A stretch of 64,000 nucleotides of DNA from Pueribacillus sp041725775 (GCF_041725775.1 NZ_JBEUEL010000007.1:1-64000), one strand, 5' to 3'; positions 8,397 through 16,873 are shown, numbered from the stretch's first letter. Made by a program: numbers and translations. Notes: generated from the letters alone by a model not told the origin.

Positions 8397-8804
8397 GAAG
8401 TCCTTGCTGCAAAGCCAAAATGCCCACCACTATTCATACAAATAAGAACTCATTCTACCAACTCAATGCTACACTTCACGAAACGCTTACTATATGCGTA
8501 CTTAAATAAATAGGCATCGGCTATTCAAAACCACAAAAATCTGACCTCTCGATCATTCGCTTTTCTCTATTCCCTAGACAACAAAGCAACCAGCTCAACA
8601 TGGATAGAGTGAACCTAGTGTCGTATCATTTTTATCGTCTGACAAGTTTTGTTATTACCTCAACGTGGGACGAGTTGATACAATTGATGCATTTGCGATT
8701 TATAGCAAAACGGTCGTATGCGGGAACATGTCGACTATTTCGTACGTTCGTGGGAACATATCGACTTAATTGTACGTTCATGGGAACATATCAATAGATT
8801 TGCT
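8397..8804. other. Non-coding region with dispersed repeats
   Basis: No coding frame with a ribosome site was found. The stretch contains a loop sequence shared with 2404-2450 (TCCCTAGACA...CTCAACATGGA near 8572-8602) and three GGGAACATRTC units. It begins where similarity to the holin ends and stops at the ABC-F gene. Confidence 0.5.
8717..8800. repeat. GGGAACATGTCGAC-type repeat, three units
   Basis: Units at about 8717-8741, 8742-8771 and 8772-8800 share GTAYGYKYGKGGGAACATRT followed by CGACT or CAATAG. Unit length is about 29 bases. Two further units occur at 2482-2540. The fairly regular spacing could indicate protein-binding sites or remains of a mobile element end. Confidence 0.5.
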
Positions 8805-10379
8805 TTATTTCCCTCTAGTCAGTTCTTTCTTTTCTTTCAATAATCTTTGAAATTCATCTTCTAACTCTTGTGAAGGCTCCAAACTCAACCTACCCAGAAC
8901 GTCAGATATTTTAGTTTCGATTAGTAAAAGTTGATCATCATTGTTGGACTTTGTTTGATTCTCTAACCACTCTTCATATGCTTCGTATGATCCATCGAAT
9001 ACTGTTATCTTACCATCTTTTATATCAATTATTTTTGTAGCTATATTTTTTACTAACGTTCGGTCGTGAGTAACAAATAGAATCGTTCCATGATAACTTT
9101 TCATTAATGTTTCTAGCGCTTCTAAAGATTCAATATCTAAAAAGTTAGTTGGCTCATCTAATACGAGCATATTTACATCACTTAAAAACAGTTTAGCTAA
9201 GGCTATCTTTACTTTTTCACCACCACTCAATATACCCACCTTTTTATATACGTCTTCATCCCAAAAATGCATTCTTGCTAAAACAGTTCTTATTAATGTT
9301 TCATTCTGACTAGAGGTCGATTGTACATTTTCTATGATTGATTTCTCATCATTTAGGATGGTTAAGTGTTGAGAGAAGTAACCGATCTTAACTTTTTCTG
9401 GAATTGTCACTCCTTCATCTTGCTTCACTATTTTTTTAAGTAACGTTGTTTTACCTGAGCCATTTTTTCCAATGATAGCAACTTTATCGCCGCCATATAA
9501 ATATAAGCTAAAGGGTTCCCAGAGCTTACGTTCACCAATCTCTCCCTTAATATTTTCAGCACGTAAGACAGATTGGTTTGTTAAGTTTTCTTCATTTAAC
9601 ATATCCATCTTAATTTCAGGTAGCTCTTTTGCCTTGTCAAGCTTATCCAATTTCTCCAGTCTTGTCTCTAAAGCTTTTACCGAACTTCTCAGCTTTTTCT
9701 GTATGTTGGCGTAGTGCGTTTTAGCACCCAATATTCTTGCATCAGAAGGACTAAGATTCTTAGGTTTTTTTGTTGCTCGTCGTGCGCTTTCTTCTTTTTG
9801 ACGTATTGCTCTTTCTAATTTTTGTTTCTCACGTTCATACTTTTCAAATTCAGATTGTTCTTGTTTTTTCAATAATTCTTTTTGCTTTGCATATTCATCA
9901 TAATTTCCTTTAAATATGTTTAACGTATTATTTTCAATTTCCCATATTTCAGTACATACATTATTTAAAAATGTCCGATCATGCGATACTACGACAGTTG
10001 CTCCTTGATAGTTTCTTATCTGTTTTTCTAACCAAGCAATTCTTTCCGTATCTAAGTGTGTTGTCGGTTCATCTAAAAGAAGCAGGCCTGAGTTCTCATT
10101 GAAAGCGTTCTGTAAATATTGCTGTGTTATTTCGCCACCACTTTTCTCCAATCTTGATTCTTTAAATTGTGGCACTAATTTTGTCGATGTAAAAAGCGTA
10201 AGATTACCTCCATCAGGTAATTCTTCACCTGTCATAATTTTTAATAGGCTTGTTTTTCCCGTTCCATTCCTACCTACTAAACCTATACGTTGATTATCAT
10301 GTACTTGCAATAATTCAATATCAAATAGCACTCTGTCATGTAATTGTTTTTTGATTGATGTTCCTTCAAATAATAGCAT
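8805..10379 (-). CDS. ABC-F ribosome-protection protein, Vga-like
   Basis: The 524-residue protein has two ATP-binding cassettes and no membrane segments, the ABC-F layout. NBD1 has Walker A GRNGTGKTS (about 36-44), signature EKSGGEIT and Walker B LLLLDEPTTHLD (99-110); NBD2 has GKNGSGKTT, ILSGGEKVKIALAK and LVLDEPTNFLD. Between them lies the charged interdomain linker (EREKQKLERAIRQKEESARR, RATKKPKNLS). Length, linker and motifs such as ARMHFW.DDVYK-like and LSRLSLEPSQELEDEFQ are those of the Vga family, which displaces streptogramin A, lincosamides and pleuromutilins from the ribosome. The ATG follows AAGGAG. An attenuator leader lies upstream. Resistance is expected, but substrate range is inferred from the family. 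Confidence 0.88.
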   Translation of the reverse strand: MLLFEGTSIKKQLHDRVLFDIELLQVHDNQRIGLVGRNGTGKTSLLKIMTGEELPDGGNLTLFTSTKLVPQFKESRLEKSGGEITQQYLQNAFNENSGLLLLDEPTTHLDTERIAWLEKQIRNYQGATVVVSHDRTFLNNVCTEIWEIENNTLNIFKGNYDEYAKQKELLKKQEQSEFEKYEREKQKLERAIRQKEESARRATKKPKNLSPSDARILGAKTHYANIQKKLRSSVKALETRLEKLDKLDKAKELPEIKMDMLNEENLTNQSVLRAENIKGEIGERKLWEPFSLYLYGGDKVAIIGKNGSGKTTLLKKIVKQDEGVTIPEKVKIGYFSQHLTILNDEKSIIENVQSTSSQNETLIRTVLARMHFWDEDVYKKVGILSGGEKVKIALAKLFLSDVNMLVLDEPTNFLDIESLEALETLMKSYHGTILFVTHDRTLVKNIATKIIDIKDGKITVFDGSYEAYEEWLENQTKSNNDDQLLLIETKISDVLGRLSLEPSQELEDEFQRLLKEKKELTRGK

Positions 10380-10408
10380 AATCCCATCTCCTTATATTGA
10401 GGGGATAT

Positions 10409-10443
10409 AAAAAACCCCCTAATTCCATTCAGAATAGGAGGTC
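10409..10443 (-). terminator. Leader terminator (attenuator) of the ABC-F gene
   Basis: In RNA sense, CCTCCTATTC (ending 10428) pairs with GGAATTAGGGGG (10415-10426), followed by a run of six U at 10409-10414, thirty bases before the ABC-F start. It would stop transcription before the gene unless one of two upstream sequences captures an arm. Confidence 0.75.
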
Positions 10444-10465
10444 AGTAAAATTTATAAGTATACAC

Positions 10466-10534
10466 CTAAAAAAACATTACAAAATTAGGGTAAACCACAC
10501 TGCACAATACAATCCTATTCTGAAAATTATACAT
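10466..10534 (-). CDS. Leader peptide (uORF) of the ABC-F gene, 22 aa
   Basis: The ATG at 10534 is preceded by GGGGAG at six bases; the peptide begins MYNFQNRIVL and ends NFVMFF before TAG. Codons 4-7 contain TTCAGAATAGG, exactly complementary over 11 bases to the 5' arm of the downstream terminator (10428-10438). Codons 15-18 contain CCCTAATT, exactly complementary to the 3' arm (10417-10424). A ribosome stalled early in the uORF would leave the second element free to pair with the 3' arm and prevent termination. This is the design of antibiotic-inducible ABC-F leaders. Confidence 0.75.
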   Translation of the reverse strand: MYNFQNRIVLCSVVYPNFVMFF

Positions 10535-10658
10535 AAAACGCTCCCCAAATAACCTAGGTTAAGTTATTGATTTACTATTTTATGTTGATTTTCTTTAATA
10601 AATAGGATTAATTGTCCATTGTGGTAAAATAACACCCTTTCCCGTATAATTTAATCTC

Positions 10659-10687
10659 AATATAAACTATCTATATGGCTCTGTCAA
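10659..10687 (-). promoter_or_regulatory. Promoter of the ABC-F leader
   Basis: On the minus strand TTGACA (10687-10682) is separated by 17 bases from TATATT (10664-10659). Transcription would start near 10652, giving a leader of about 270 nt that contains the uORF and the terminator. Confidence 0.75.
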
Positions 10688-10997
10688 CATTTCTATGCTT
10701 TACTTAGATAAGAAATTAAAACTTAGTCTGATCAAAGCGAAAATAACTAATCGGATGGGAGCTACAATTTAAGAGATTCCCGAGCCATCTTTCTGGAATG
10801 ATTTCTGAACTCCTTGTAATGTTTTTTCTCTTGATTCATTTTCTCACTTCTCGTACAGCAAACTTGCTTCACTTTTATCATGACATCACCGTTACATTTC
10901 TAGTCTAACATTGGCTACTCATAACGCTTAGACAAACATTTTTTTACCTAAGTTTTCAATTTTTGTTACGATAAGCTGTGAATAGAGATAAGGCTCT

Positions 10998-11219
10998 TTA
11001 TTTACCATCTTTAGATGGACTTGACTTTTTCATGGATAATAAGCCAATAACTCCACCAATAGCAATTAATAAAATGTCTATCGCAATTTCCCTACCTTGG
11101 AACGCATCAATATAATTCACTAAAAACCAGCTTTTTCCACCATTTGTCAAATGATTGATCAAACCTCCTACTCCTTGGATTAGGAAAAGTAAACTCATTC
11201 CACTAATAATTTCTTTCAT
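10998..11219 (-). CDS. Small membrane protein, 73 aa
   Basis: Translation is taken from ATG 11219 (MKEIISGMSLLF), because GAGGTG sits seven bases upstream; the longer frame to 11267 would overlap the GAP gene. Two hydrophobic segments (ISGMSLLFLIQGVGGLI and IAIDILLIAIGGVIGLLS) surround a polar loop, with a Lys/Ser-rich tail (KKSSPSKDGK). It follows the GAP-family gene by about 20 bases and is probably co-transcribed with it. No family was recognised. Confidence 0.65.
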   Translation of the reverse strand: MKEIISGMSLLFLIQGVGGLINHLTNGGKSWFLVNYIDAFQGREIAIDILLIAIGGVIGLLSMKKSSPSKDGK

Positions 11220-11241
11220 ATTAAACACCTCGTTCTTTTTT

Positions 11242-11955
11242 TTAATGTAAAATACCTCTAATACCAATATTAAAAAATACAGCTCCTACTACACCTATTG
11301 CTACTAATAGTGAAGAAATCGGTGCTTCATTTAACTTTGTTTTTATTTTGTCCAAAAAATGCTGCAACTTATCTTTAAAAACAATACTAATCCCTATCAA
11401 TAATAGAGAAGGAAGCACCATTACAAGATTATACCCAATTAATACAGCTATAGATGAAACCGAAGGGATGGACAGATGATTTAATAAAAAAATCGAATAG
11501 AAATAAGGCAATGCCGTTATAAATTCAATAAGAAACACAATAACCCCTAAAATAATAATTCCCTTTATTGTTGTCTGTCTAGGAATCCATGACGTAAGAC
11601 GTTCTATTGTGTTCTCTTTTGGTTTTATGAAGCTAACTAAAACAAGAAGTGTTCCTGTAACAGTATAGAACCAATTGATAAAATCAAATTTAGATAAACT
11701 GTTAATCAATCCCAATAATTGATCTCCACCAAAGTACAGTAATAAACCAATCATAAAATAACCTAACTGAATAACAATTAAAAATACCAATAGACGGGAA
11801 GCTAGCTGATTAGGTTGTGTAAGTAATAAATAGCCCGTAATAGCCAGCACACCAGGACTTAATATATCAATTAAGGCACAAATGGAAATGATAAGTAGAG
11901 CTACGGACATATCTATTGATGAAGAAGGCATCATAGCTTCAATGATCTCAATCAA
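11242..11955 (-). CDS. GAP-family (LysE-like) membrane protein
   Basis: The 237-residue protein has six hydrophobic segments. Its topology and motifs (SICALIDILSPGVLAITGYL near the start; PRQTTIKGIIILGVIVFLIE; LPYFYSIFLLNHLS) match the GAP/Sap family, related to LysE-type exporters of small molecules or lipids. The start is TTG at 11955, nine bases after AAGGGGG. It is divergent from a TetR gene with two operators between, the usual arrangement for a repressor-controlled exporter. The exported substrate is unknown. The cargo character of the region suggests drug or stress efflux. Confidence 0.78.
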   Translation of the reverse strand: MIEIIEAMMPSSSIDMSVALLIISICALIDILSPGVLAITGYLLLTQPNQLASRLLVFLIVIQLGYFMIGLLLYFGGDQLLGLINSLSKFDFINWFYTVTGTLLVLVSFIKPKENTIERLTSWIPRQTTIKGIIILGVIVFLIEFITALPYFYSIFLLNHLSIPSVSSIAVLIGYNLVMVLPSLLLIGISIVFKDKLQHFLDKIKTKLNEAPISSLLVAIGVVGAVFFNIGIRGILH

Positions 11956-11994
11956 ATAATTAGTCCCCCTTTTTAAATTGTGATATCATCTAAA

Positions 11995-12033
11995 TAACAC
12001 ACTGTGCTAAAAAGATAATAACACACTGTGCTA
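11995..12033. promoter_or_regulatory. Twin TetR operators in a divergent promoter
   Basis: Two identical 15-base sites TAACACACTGTGCTA (11995-12009 and 12019-12033) are spaced 24 bases start to start. Each is an imperfect dyad (CACA/TGTG core). They lie between the GAP gene and tetR and probably control both. Confidence 0.75.
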
Positions 12034-12056
12034 AGAAAGGGAAGTGATATTTATCC

Positions 12057-12650
12057 ATGTCAAAATTTGTTAATCATAACAAGAAACGAAAGTTAATTGC
12101 TGAAGCTGCATGGAATATTATTGAGAATGAAGGTATTGAGAAAGTATCCATACGAAGAGTCGCAGCTGAAGCAGGAATGTCCCCTGGTGCGTTAAGACAT
12201 TATTTTTCAACGAAAGATGAAATGCTGCTGTTTATTATAGAATACTTCATAGAAGAAGGAAAAAAGCGTTCTGATCAGAAAAATTGGTCAAAAAACCCAT
12301 TACAGGCAGTTGAGGAAGTGTTACTGGAGCTTGTACCAATCGACGAAGAAAAGAAAATTGAAGCCAGTGTTTGGTGGATTTTTGCCCTCCGTTCCCTAAC
12401 GAGTGATGTATTAAAAGAGAAGAAAGACGAAATGACTAATGGTACATATGATTTAGCAAATTCAATGATTAAGATATTAAATCTAAAAGGTATATTATCA
12501 GATTCAGTTAATACAGATTTAGAAAGCAGTCGGTTATCTGCATTAATTGAAGGGCTGTCATTCCATGCTTTGATAAGACCTGATATTTATACCCCTGAAA
12601 AGGTGAAGGAAGTAATCAATTATCATTTAAAAACACTCTGTAATAAATAA
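12057..12650 (+). CDS. TetR-family regulator
   Basis: The 197-residue protein has the TetR N-terminal helix-turn-helix at about residues 10-57 (IAEAAWNIIENEGIEKVSIR, then AAEAGMSPGALRHYFSTKDE) and an all-helical ligand domain of the BetI/TetR_C_6 kind (WWIFALRSLTSDVLKEKKDE, ALIEGLSFHALIRPDIYTPE). It should repress the divergent GAP-family operon and itself through the two operators upstream, and be released by a small ligand. The ATG follows AAAGGGAAG. A hairpin lies just after the stop. Confidence 0.9.
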   Translation: MSKFVNHNKKRKLIAEAAWNIIENEGIEKVSIRRVAAEAGMSPGALRHYFSTKDEMLLFIIEYFIEEGKKRSDQKNWSKNPLQAVEEVLLELVPIDEEKKIEASVWWIFALRSLTSDVLKEKKDEMTNGTYDLANSMIKILNLKGILSDSVNTDLESSRLSALIEGLSFHALIRPDIYTPEKVKEVINYHLKTLCNK

Positions 12651-12659
12651 ACAATACTC

Positions 12660-12698
12660 GGAAGTAGATAATTCATTCTCATTAGATTATCTACTTCC
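12660..12698. terminator. Hairpin after tetR
   Basis: GGAAGTAGATAAT (12660-12672) is perfectly complementary to ATTATCTACTTCC (12686-12698) around a 13-base loop. There is no strong T-run after it, so efficient intrinsic termination is uncertain. Confidence 0.55.
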
Positions 12699-12734
12699 AC
12701 CCTTATGGATATTAATATCGATTTCCTAAAATTG

Positions 12735-12912
12735 AAAACCTTATTGAAAAGATATTGAAAAACACATAAAAATATTCGGTATCCTAATTAGAAAAACCAG
12801 AGTATTTGTTGAGTTTTATACTAAAATGGCAAATGTGTATTATGAAAAGTATTGGTGGTGGATTTAGCAAAAGATTATTTTAACTAACAAATGTTTATTT
12901 TGGTGTTACAAA
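12735..12912. repeat. Left flank of the recombinase operon, similar to 2285-2403
   Basis: The order TTGAAAAG..ATTGAAAA.CACATAAAAA, CTCGG/TTCGG..ATCCT, GAAAAAcCaGAGTA, then AAATG.GTATTATG and CAAATGTTTATTTTGG with GTTACAAAC (12888-12912) repeats what is seen at 2285-2403. It is placed between the tetR hairpin and the end of the recombinase operon. It could hold one of the attachment-site halves. Confidence 0.45.
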
Positions 12913-12982
12913 CGTTTCCCCAACTTCACAACTGTCTCCGCATGGTATGCCTTTTCCGACATGGGCTCGTTGGGTATTCATA

Positions 12983-14551
12983 TTATACTTCTTTGATAAT
13001 TTCAATTCCTGACTTAAATTCAATCGTTAATTGTCTTTCATGGATCGTTATTTTCTCAATCAACCTTCTAACCAACACATCATCATACGTTTCAAGTTGC
13101 TGCGGTTGCTCTTTTAAAAACTTTGCCATTTCTTCAACCCGCTGCCTAAGTCCTTCCCTGGCTGCATTTTTCATCATAACTTCCTGCTTCAGTTCCCGCA
13201 ATCGGTATATTTCTTCCGCTACATCATCGTAATCTTCTTTTGAATTTGCGAGTCTAAGCAGTTCCATTTGTAGTTCTTCTAGCTTTTCGTCAATATCAAT
13301 TGTTGGTTTATCCGCATTTTCATGCAAAACTGTTTCAATATTTTCTATTAATAATTTCAAGTAATTATCTTTGTTGCCCAAGACTTCATTAATGGCTTGT
13401 ACTATGGCTTGGTGTAGTTCATCTTCTCTGATTGTTTCTGCATTGCAAAGATGTGTTTTTCTTTCTAGTCGACTGACGCAACGCCATACAATGGACCTGT
13501 ACCCTCGGTTATTCCAGTGAACCCTTCGAAAAACATCTTCACATTCTTTACAAAATACAATACTCGACAATGCATACTTGCTGCTATATACACGTTTCTT
13601 TCCTGTTTTTCCATTTCGAATATTTACCCTTCGCATCATTTCTTCTTGAACTTGTAGGTAAATCTCTCTTGGAATGATTGGTTCGTGGTTATTTTCTACA
13701 TAGTATTGTGGAACGTGACCATTGTTGACAACTCGCTTTTTCGTTAAAAAATCTACGGTATATGTTTTTTGAAGCAATGCATCTCCGATATACTTTTCGT
13801 TTTGAAGAATCTTTTTAATCGATTCTGGTCGCCACTTCGTTCGTTTAGCTGCGGTAAGTATTTCATCCGCTTCAAGTCCTCGTGCAATTTGAACTAAACT
13901 TGCACCTTCTAAATATTCCCTGTAAATCCTTTTGACAATTTTCGCTTGTTCTAGATTGATGACTAGTTTGTTGTTTTCGTCTTTTGTATAGCCTAGAAAG
14001 CGATTATGGTTCACTTGCACCTCACCTTGCTGGTATCGGTATTGTATTCCTAGTTTTACATTTTGGCTAAGTGACTGACTTTCTTGTTGTGCTAGGGATG
14101 CCATGATGGTGAGCATAATTTCACCTTTTGCATCCATTGTATTGATGTTTTCTTTTTCAAAAAACACAGGTATTTCTTTATCCTTAAGCTGTCTAATGTA
14201 TTTCAAACAGTCCAGCGTGTTTCTCGCAAAACGACTGATGGACTTTGTGATGATCATATCGATTTTGCCATTCATGCTATCTTCAATCATTTTATTAAAC
14301 TGCTCACGTTTTTTGGTGTTTGTTCCAGATATTCCATCATCCGCATAGATACCAGCAAGTTCCCATTCAGGATTGTTCTGAATATAGGTAGTGTAGTGTT
14401 CCACTTGAACTTCATAACTAGTTGCTTGTTCTTCACTATCTGTTGATACGCGGCAATAAGCCGCCACTTTTATTTTCTCCTTTTCCTCAGCATTAACATT
14501 TCTTGTTCTTCTTCTCGCCGGGATAACTGTGACACTTCTTGCTAAAGCCAT
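12983..14551 (-). CDS. Large serine recombinase, third gene of the trio
   Basis: The 522-residue protein has an N-terminal resolvase catalytic domain (KVAAYCRVSTDSEEQATSYE, catalytic Ser in CRVST; ITKSISRFARNTLDCLKYIR), a recombinase domain near 190-300 (LLQKTYTVDFLTKKR), a zinc ribbon (FCKECEDVFRRVHWNNRG ... WRCVSRL ... LCNAET) and a coiled-coil C-terminus. Such enzymes cut both DNA strands at attachment sites and rejoin them by subunit rotation. It is the last gene of a four-gene operon that begins at 16812; each start overlaps or abuts the stop before it. Its position next to the lysis module makes it a candidate prophage integrase. A broken homologue lies at 3699. Confidence 0.92.
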   Translation of the reverse strand: MALARSVTVIPARRRTRNVNAEEKEKIKVAAYCRVSTDSEEQATSYEVQVEHYTTYIQNNPEWELAGIYADDGISGTNTKKREQFNKMIEDSMNGKIDMIITKSISRFARNTLDCLKYIRQLKDKEIPVFFEKENINTMDAKGEIMLTIMASLAQQESQSLSQNVKLGIQYRYQQGEVQVNHNRFLGYTKDENNKLVINLEQAKIVKRIYREYLEGASLVQIARGLEADEILTAAKRTKWRPESIKKILQNEKYIGDALLQKTYTVDFLTKKRVVNNGHVPQYYVENNHEPIIPREIYLQVQEEMMRRVNIRNGKTGKKRVYSSKYALSSIVFCKECEDVFRRVHWNNRGYRSIVWRCVSRLERKTHLCNAETIREDELHQAIVQAINEVLGNKDNYLKLLIENIETVLHENADKPTIDIDEKLEELQMELLRLANSKEDYDDVAEEIYRLRELKQEVMMKNAAREGLRQRVEEMAKFLKEQPQQLETYDDVLVRRLIEKITIHERQLTIEFKSGIEIIKEV

Positions 14552-14552
14552 T

Positions 14553-14969
14553 TTAAGTCACCTCTTCTTTAATTAAGCTGTATACATATTCTGCTTGTTT
14601 AATTGGATTGTCGTATTTGTCTTCCACTTCTCCGATCGTAAATTCAAAACATGGTGTAAATGACTCTTCCTCTTTCGTTCTATTTAATCGTCCTAGTTTT
14701 TTCGCTCGTTTAAATCTTTCGTTTTTTAATTGTTCAAATTGTTCTTTTGAAATTAATCTCGGAAACAATTCATTTCCTAGATACCTTTCATCTGTTAATA
14801 TTCTAGTAATTCCGCCATGTGACCGATTAATACCAGATTCCCTTGCTGCATTAGCTAAAGATTGGCCCGATAAGTATGATGCGATTAAAAGCTTTAATTG
14901 CTCAGCTTCTCTGGCATGAATTTCAATTTTGCCGTCTACTATTTCATATCCAAAGGGTGTGTGTGCCAT
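14553..14969 (-). CDS. Small recombinase-like protein lacking a catalytic domain
   Basis: The 138 residues resemble only the middle recombinase domain of large serine recombinases: GYEIVDGKIEIHAREAEQLK, SGQSLANAARESGINRSHGG and ILTDERYLGNELFPRLISKE. No resolvase domain or active-site Ser is present, and the length is far below that of the family. It overlaps the upstream recombinase by TAATG and ends two bases before the next start. I infer an accessory DNA-binding or directionality subunit that works with its two full-length neighbours; that role is not proven. Confidence 0.8.
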   Translation of the reverse strand: MAHTPFGYEIVDGKIEIHAREAEQLKLLIASYLSGQSLANAARESGINRSHGGITRILTDERYLGNELFPRLISKEQFEQLKNERFKRAKKLGRLNRTKEEESFTPCFEFTIGEVEDKYDNPIKQAEYVYSLIKEEVT

Positions 14970-16531
14970 TAGCGATCAATCCTTTCTCTAAGTGTAATGC
15001 CACAATTCAAATGAAATCCTATCTCATTAGGTGAATATACGATTATCTTTTTTACAATGCCTTGAAAAGATTCTTCATCAAATGCATCTATGAATTTTCC
15101 TTGCTTAAAATATTTAATGAGCCGCTTCACTTCACTTAGCTGATTTGAACCGTCATTGATTAAATACAGTAACTGCTCTCTTTCTTCTTTTAACTTCATG
15201 TGTCTTTGGGACAGTTCGATTTTCCGTTCATTAAAAATTGCTGGTTCCAAAAACCCTTTTGTCATTAATTGAATTAATGTATTTAGCTCTTCTTTTGTAA
15301 CTTCGAGTTGTTCTTCTATCTCGGTGACTTTTTGATAGTTTTCATCTTGGTTTGAAGTTTCTAGTTCTTTGGATAGTGGGACTAATACATAACTATATCC
15401 ATACTTTAATTTATTCATCATCGTAATAAAGGCTTGATGAATACGTTCTTCTTTTATAAAAAGCATCGAACATTCATCTCTGTTTTTGATATGTGTAGAA
15501 CAGCACCAGGCAATATATTTTTTATGAGTTGAAGTGTGAGTTCTTCTTTTAAAGGTATCGCCACACTCTGCGCATTCAATCTTTCCTGAAAATGGATAGC
15601 GATTTAAATATTTTCTGCTTCCTACTGCTACATTCTTCTGACTTGCTTGGTATTCAATCATCTGATTGGCCGCTTCAAAATCAGCATGTGTGATAATCGC
15701 TTCATGATGATTTTCAATTAAGTATTGATCCAGTTCACCTTGATTTACTTTTCGGTTAAAATGCTCATCCGTAAAAGTCTTTTGAAGTAGCACATCTCCA
15801 GTGTATTTTTCGTTCTTAACTATTCCGCGAATCGTGCTTCCCGTCCAATTGCCATTTCGCTTTGTTGGAACCCCTTCTTCGTTTAACTGCCTGGCAATTC
15901 GTTCTGTTCCCACTCCTTTAAGCACACTATTGAATATCCGCTTGACCACTTGTGCTTGTTCTTCATTTACAATTACTTGTTCATCGATATAATCATAACC
16001 GTATGGTGGATACGATAATTTATAGGTCCCACGTTTGAATCGTTGTCTAATCGACCATTTACTGTTCTCTGATAAAGATACGGACTCATTCTCAGCAAGG
16101 CTACTTAAGATTGAAAGCATGAGTTCACTTTCCATCGAATTCGTATTGATGTTTTCTTTTTCAAAAAATATGTGCACACCTAAGTCCATCAACTTTCTAA
16201 CCAGTTCCAAGCAGTCAATTGTGTTTCTCGCAAATCGACTAATAGATTTTGTTAAAATGAGGTCAATCTTTCCTTTTTCACAATCAGATATTAAGCGAAG
16301 CAATTCTGGCCGTCTATCCTTTTTCGTTCCTGTAATACCTTCATCACTATAAATATCAACTAGCTGCCATTCATCATTATTTTCAATTAAAGTTTTGTAG
16401 TGTCGTCTTTGCGCTTCTAAGCTAATCAGCTGTTCCTCGTTTGATGTCGATACCCGTATATATGCAGCGACCTTTTGTTTCGGTTTTACTACTGAAAATG
16501 TTGTCATATCAAGTGTTGTTATCTTTCTCAT
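14969..16531 (-). CDS. Large serine recombinase, first of the trio
   Basis: I start at ATG 16531 (MRKITTLDM, 520 aa), as AAAGGAGGGTGA lies seven bases before it; the frame is open ten codons further up. The resolvase domain is complete (KVAAYIRVSTSNEEQLISLE with the catalytic Ser in IRVST; DLILTKSISRFARNT), followed by the recombinase domain (NEKYTGDVLLQKTFTDEHFN), zinc ribbon (IECAECGDTFKRRTH, then CCSTHIKNRDEC) and a coiled coil. It differs clearly from the 522-residue recombinase downstream, so the pair is not a recent duplicate. Two different recombinases with a small partner suggest a heteromeric system. Confidence 0.92.
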   Translation of the reverse strand: MRKITTLDMTTFSVVKPKQKVAAYIRVSTSNEEQLISLEAQRRHYKTLIENNDEWQLVDIYSDEGITGTKKDRRPELLRLISDCEKGKIDLILTKSISRFARNTIDCLELVRKLMDLGVHIFFEKENINTNSMESELMLSILSSLAENESVSLSENSKWSIRQRFKRGTYKLSYPPYGYDYIDEQVIVNEEQAQVVKRIFNSVLKGVGTERIARQLNEEGVPTKRNGNWTGSTIRGIVKNEKYTGDVLLQKTFTDEHFNRKVNQGELDQYLIENHHEAIITHADFEAANQMIEYQASQKNVAVGSRKYLNRYPFSGKIECAECGDTFKRRTHTSTHKKYIAWCCSTHIKNRDECSMLFIKEERIHQAFITMMNKLKYGYSYVLVPLSKELETSNQDENYQKVTEIEEQLEVTKEELNTLIQLMTKGFLEPAIFNERKIELSQRHMKLKEEREQLLYLINDGSNQLSEVKRLIKYFKQGKFIDAFDEESFQGIVKKIIVYSPNEIGFHLNCGITLRERIDR

Positions 16532-16584
16532 CCACTCACCCTCCTTTCTTGTACGTGACATATTAGCGTTAGAACACTGTTATA

Positions 16585-16812
16585 TCAAGGTTTATCGCAC
16601 ATTAAAGGACCTAATAATGGATTGAATTTTTGACGATTTAATTTACTTATTTGATCGAATTCTTCCTGAGAAATGAGTTCTTTTTCGCGTAGTTTCATGA
16701 GCATTTTTTCAGCAAGATGAAAATGAAGTTCATTTTGAAGTTGTTCTTCAGTTGGTTTTGATGGTTTATGATTTGGTGTTTGATGCTCAGATGAGAGTTG
16801 TGTCATTCGCAT
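16585..16812 (-). CDS. SHOCT-like small protein, first gene of the recombinase operon
   Basis: The 75-residue protein has a polar N-terminus and a C-terminal helical hairpin (LMKLREKELISQEEFDQISK) that matches the SHOCT motif (short helical segment with ISxEEF). GGAGG lies eight bases before the ATG. Small proteins of this kind are often encoded upstream of serine recombinases in Firmicutes. It may modulate the recombinases, but there is no direct evidence for a mechanism here. Confidence 0.72.
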   Translation of the reverse strand: MRMTQLSSEHQTPNHKPSKPTEEQLQNELHFHLAEKMLMKLREKELISQEEFDQISKLNRQKFNPLLGPLMCDKP

Positions 16813-16838
16813 ATGGTTTTCCTCCTAAATAGTCTTCT

Positions 16839-16873
16839 ACCTATATGCGATAAAAAGATAGGATTCGAACCCT
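16839..16873. repeat. Dispersed TATATGCGA...TTCGAACCC element, copy 1
   Basis: ACCTATATGCGATAAAAAG followed by GATTCGAACCC occurs just upstream of the recombinase operon. Similar elements are at 52061-52099 and 56277-56315 in the prophage. The TTCGAACCC end recalls a tRNA T-loop, but no tRNA fold is present. Confidence 0.45.

Noticed and set aside
8717..8800. CRISPR array
   Set aside because: Three tandem units of about 29 bases have no spacers between them.
14553..14969. Frameshifted piece of a neighbouring recombinase
   Set aside because: It has its own start overlapping the previous stop (TAATG), a natural C-terminus, and both neighbours are complete, so it is more likely a genuine small gene.
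16839..16873. tRNA gene or tRNA fragment (TTCGAACCC)
   Set aside because: No acceptor, D or anticodon stems can be drawn, and the same element is in two other intergenic places without them.
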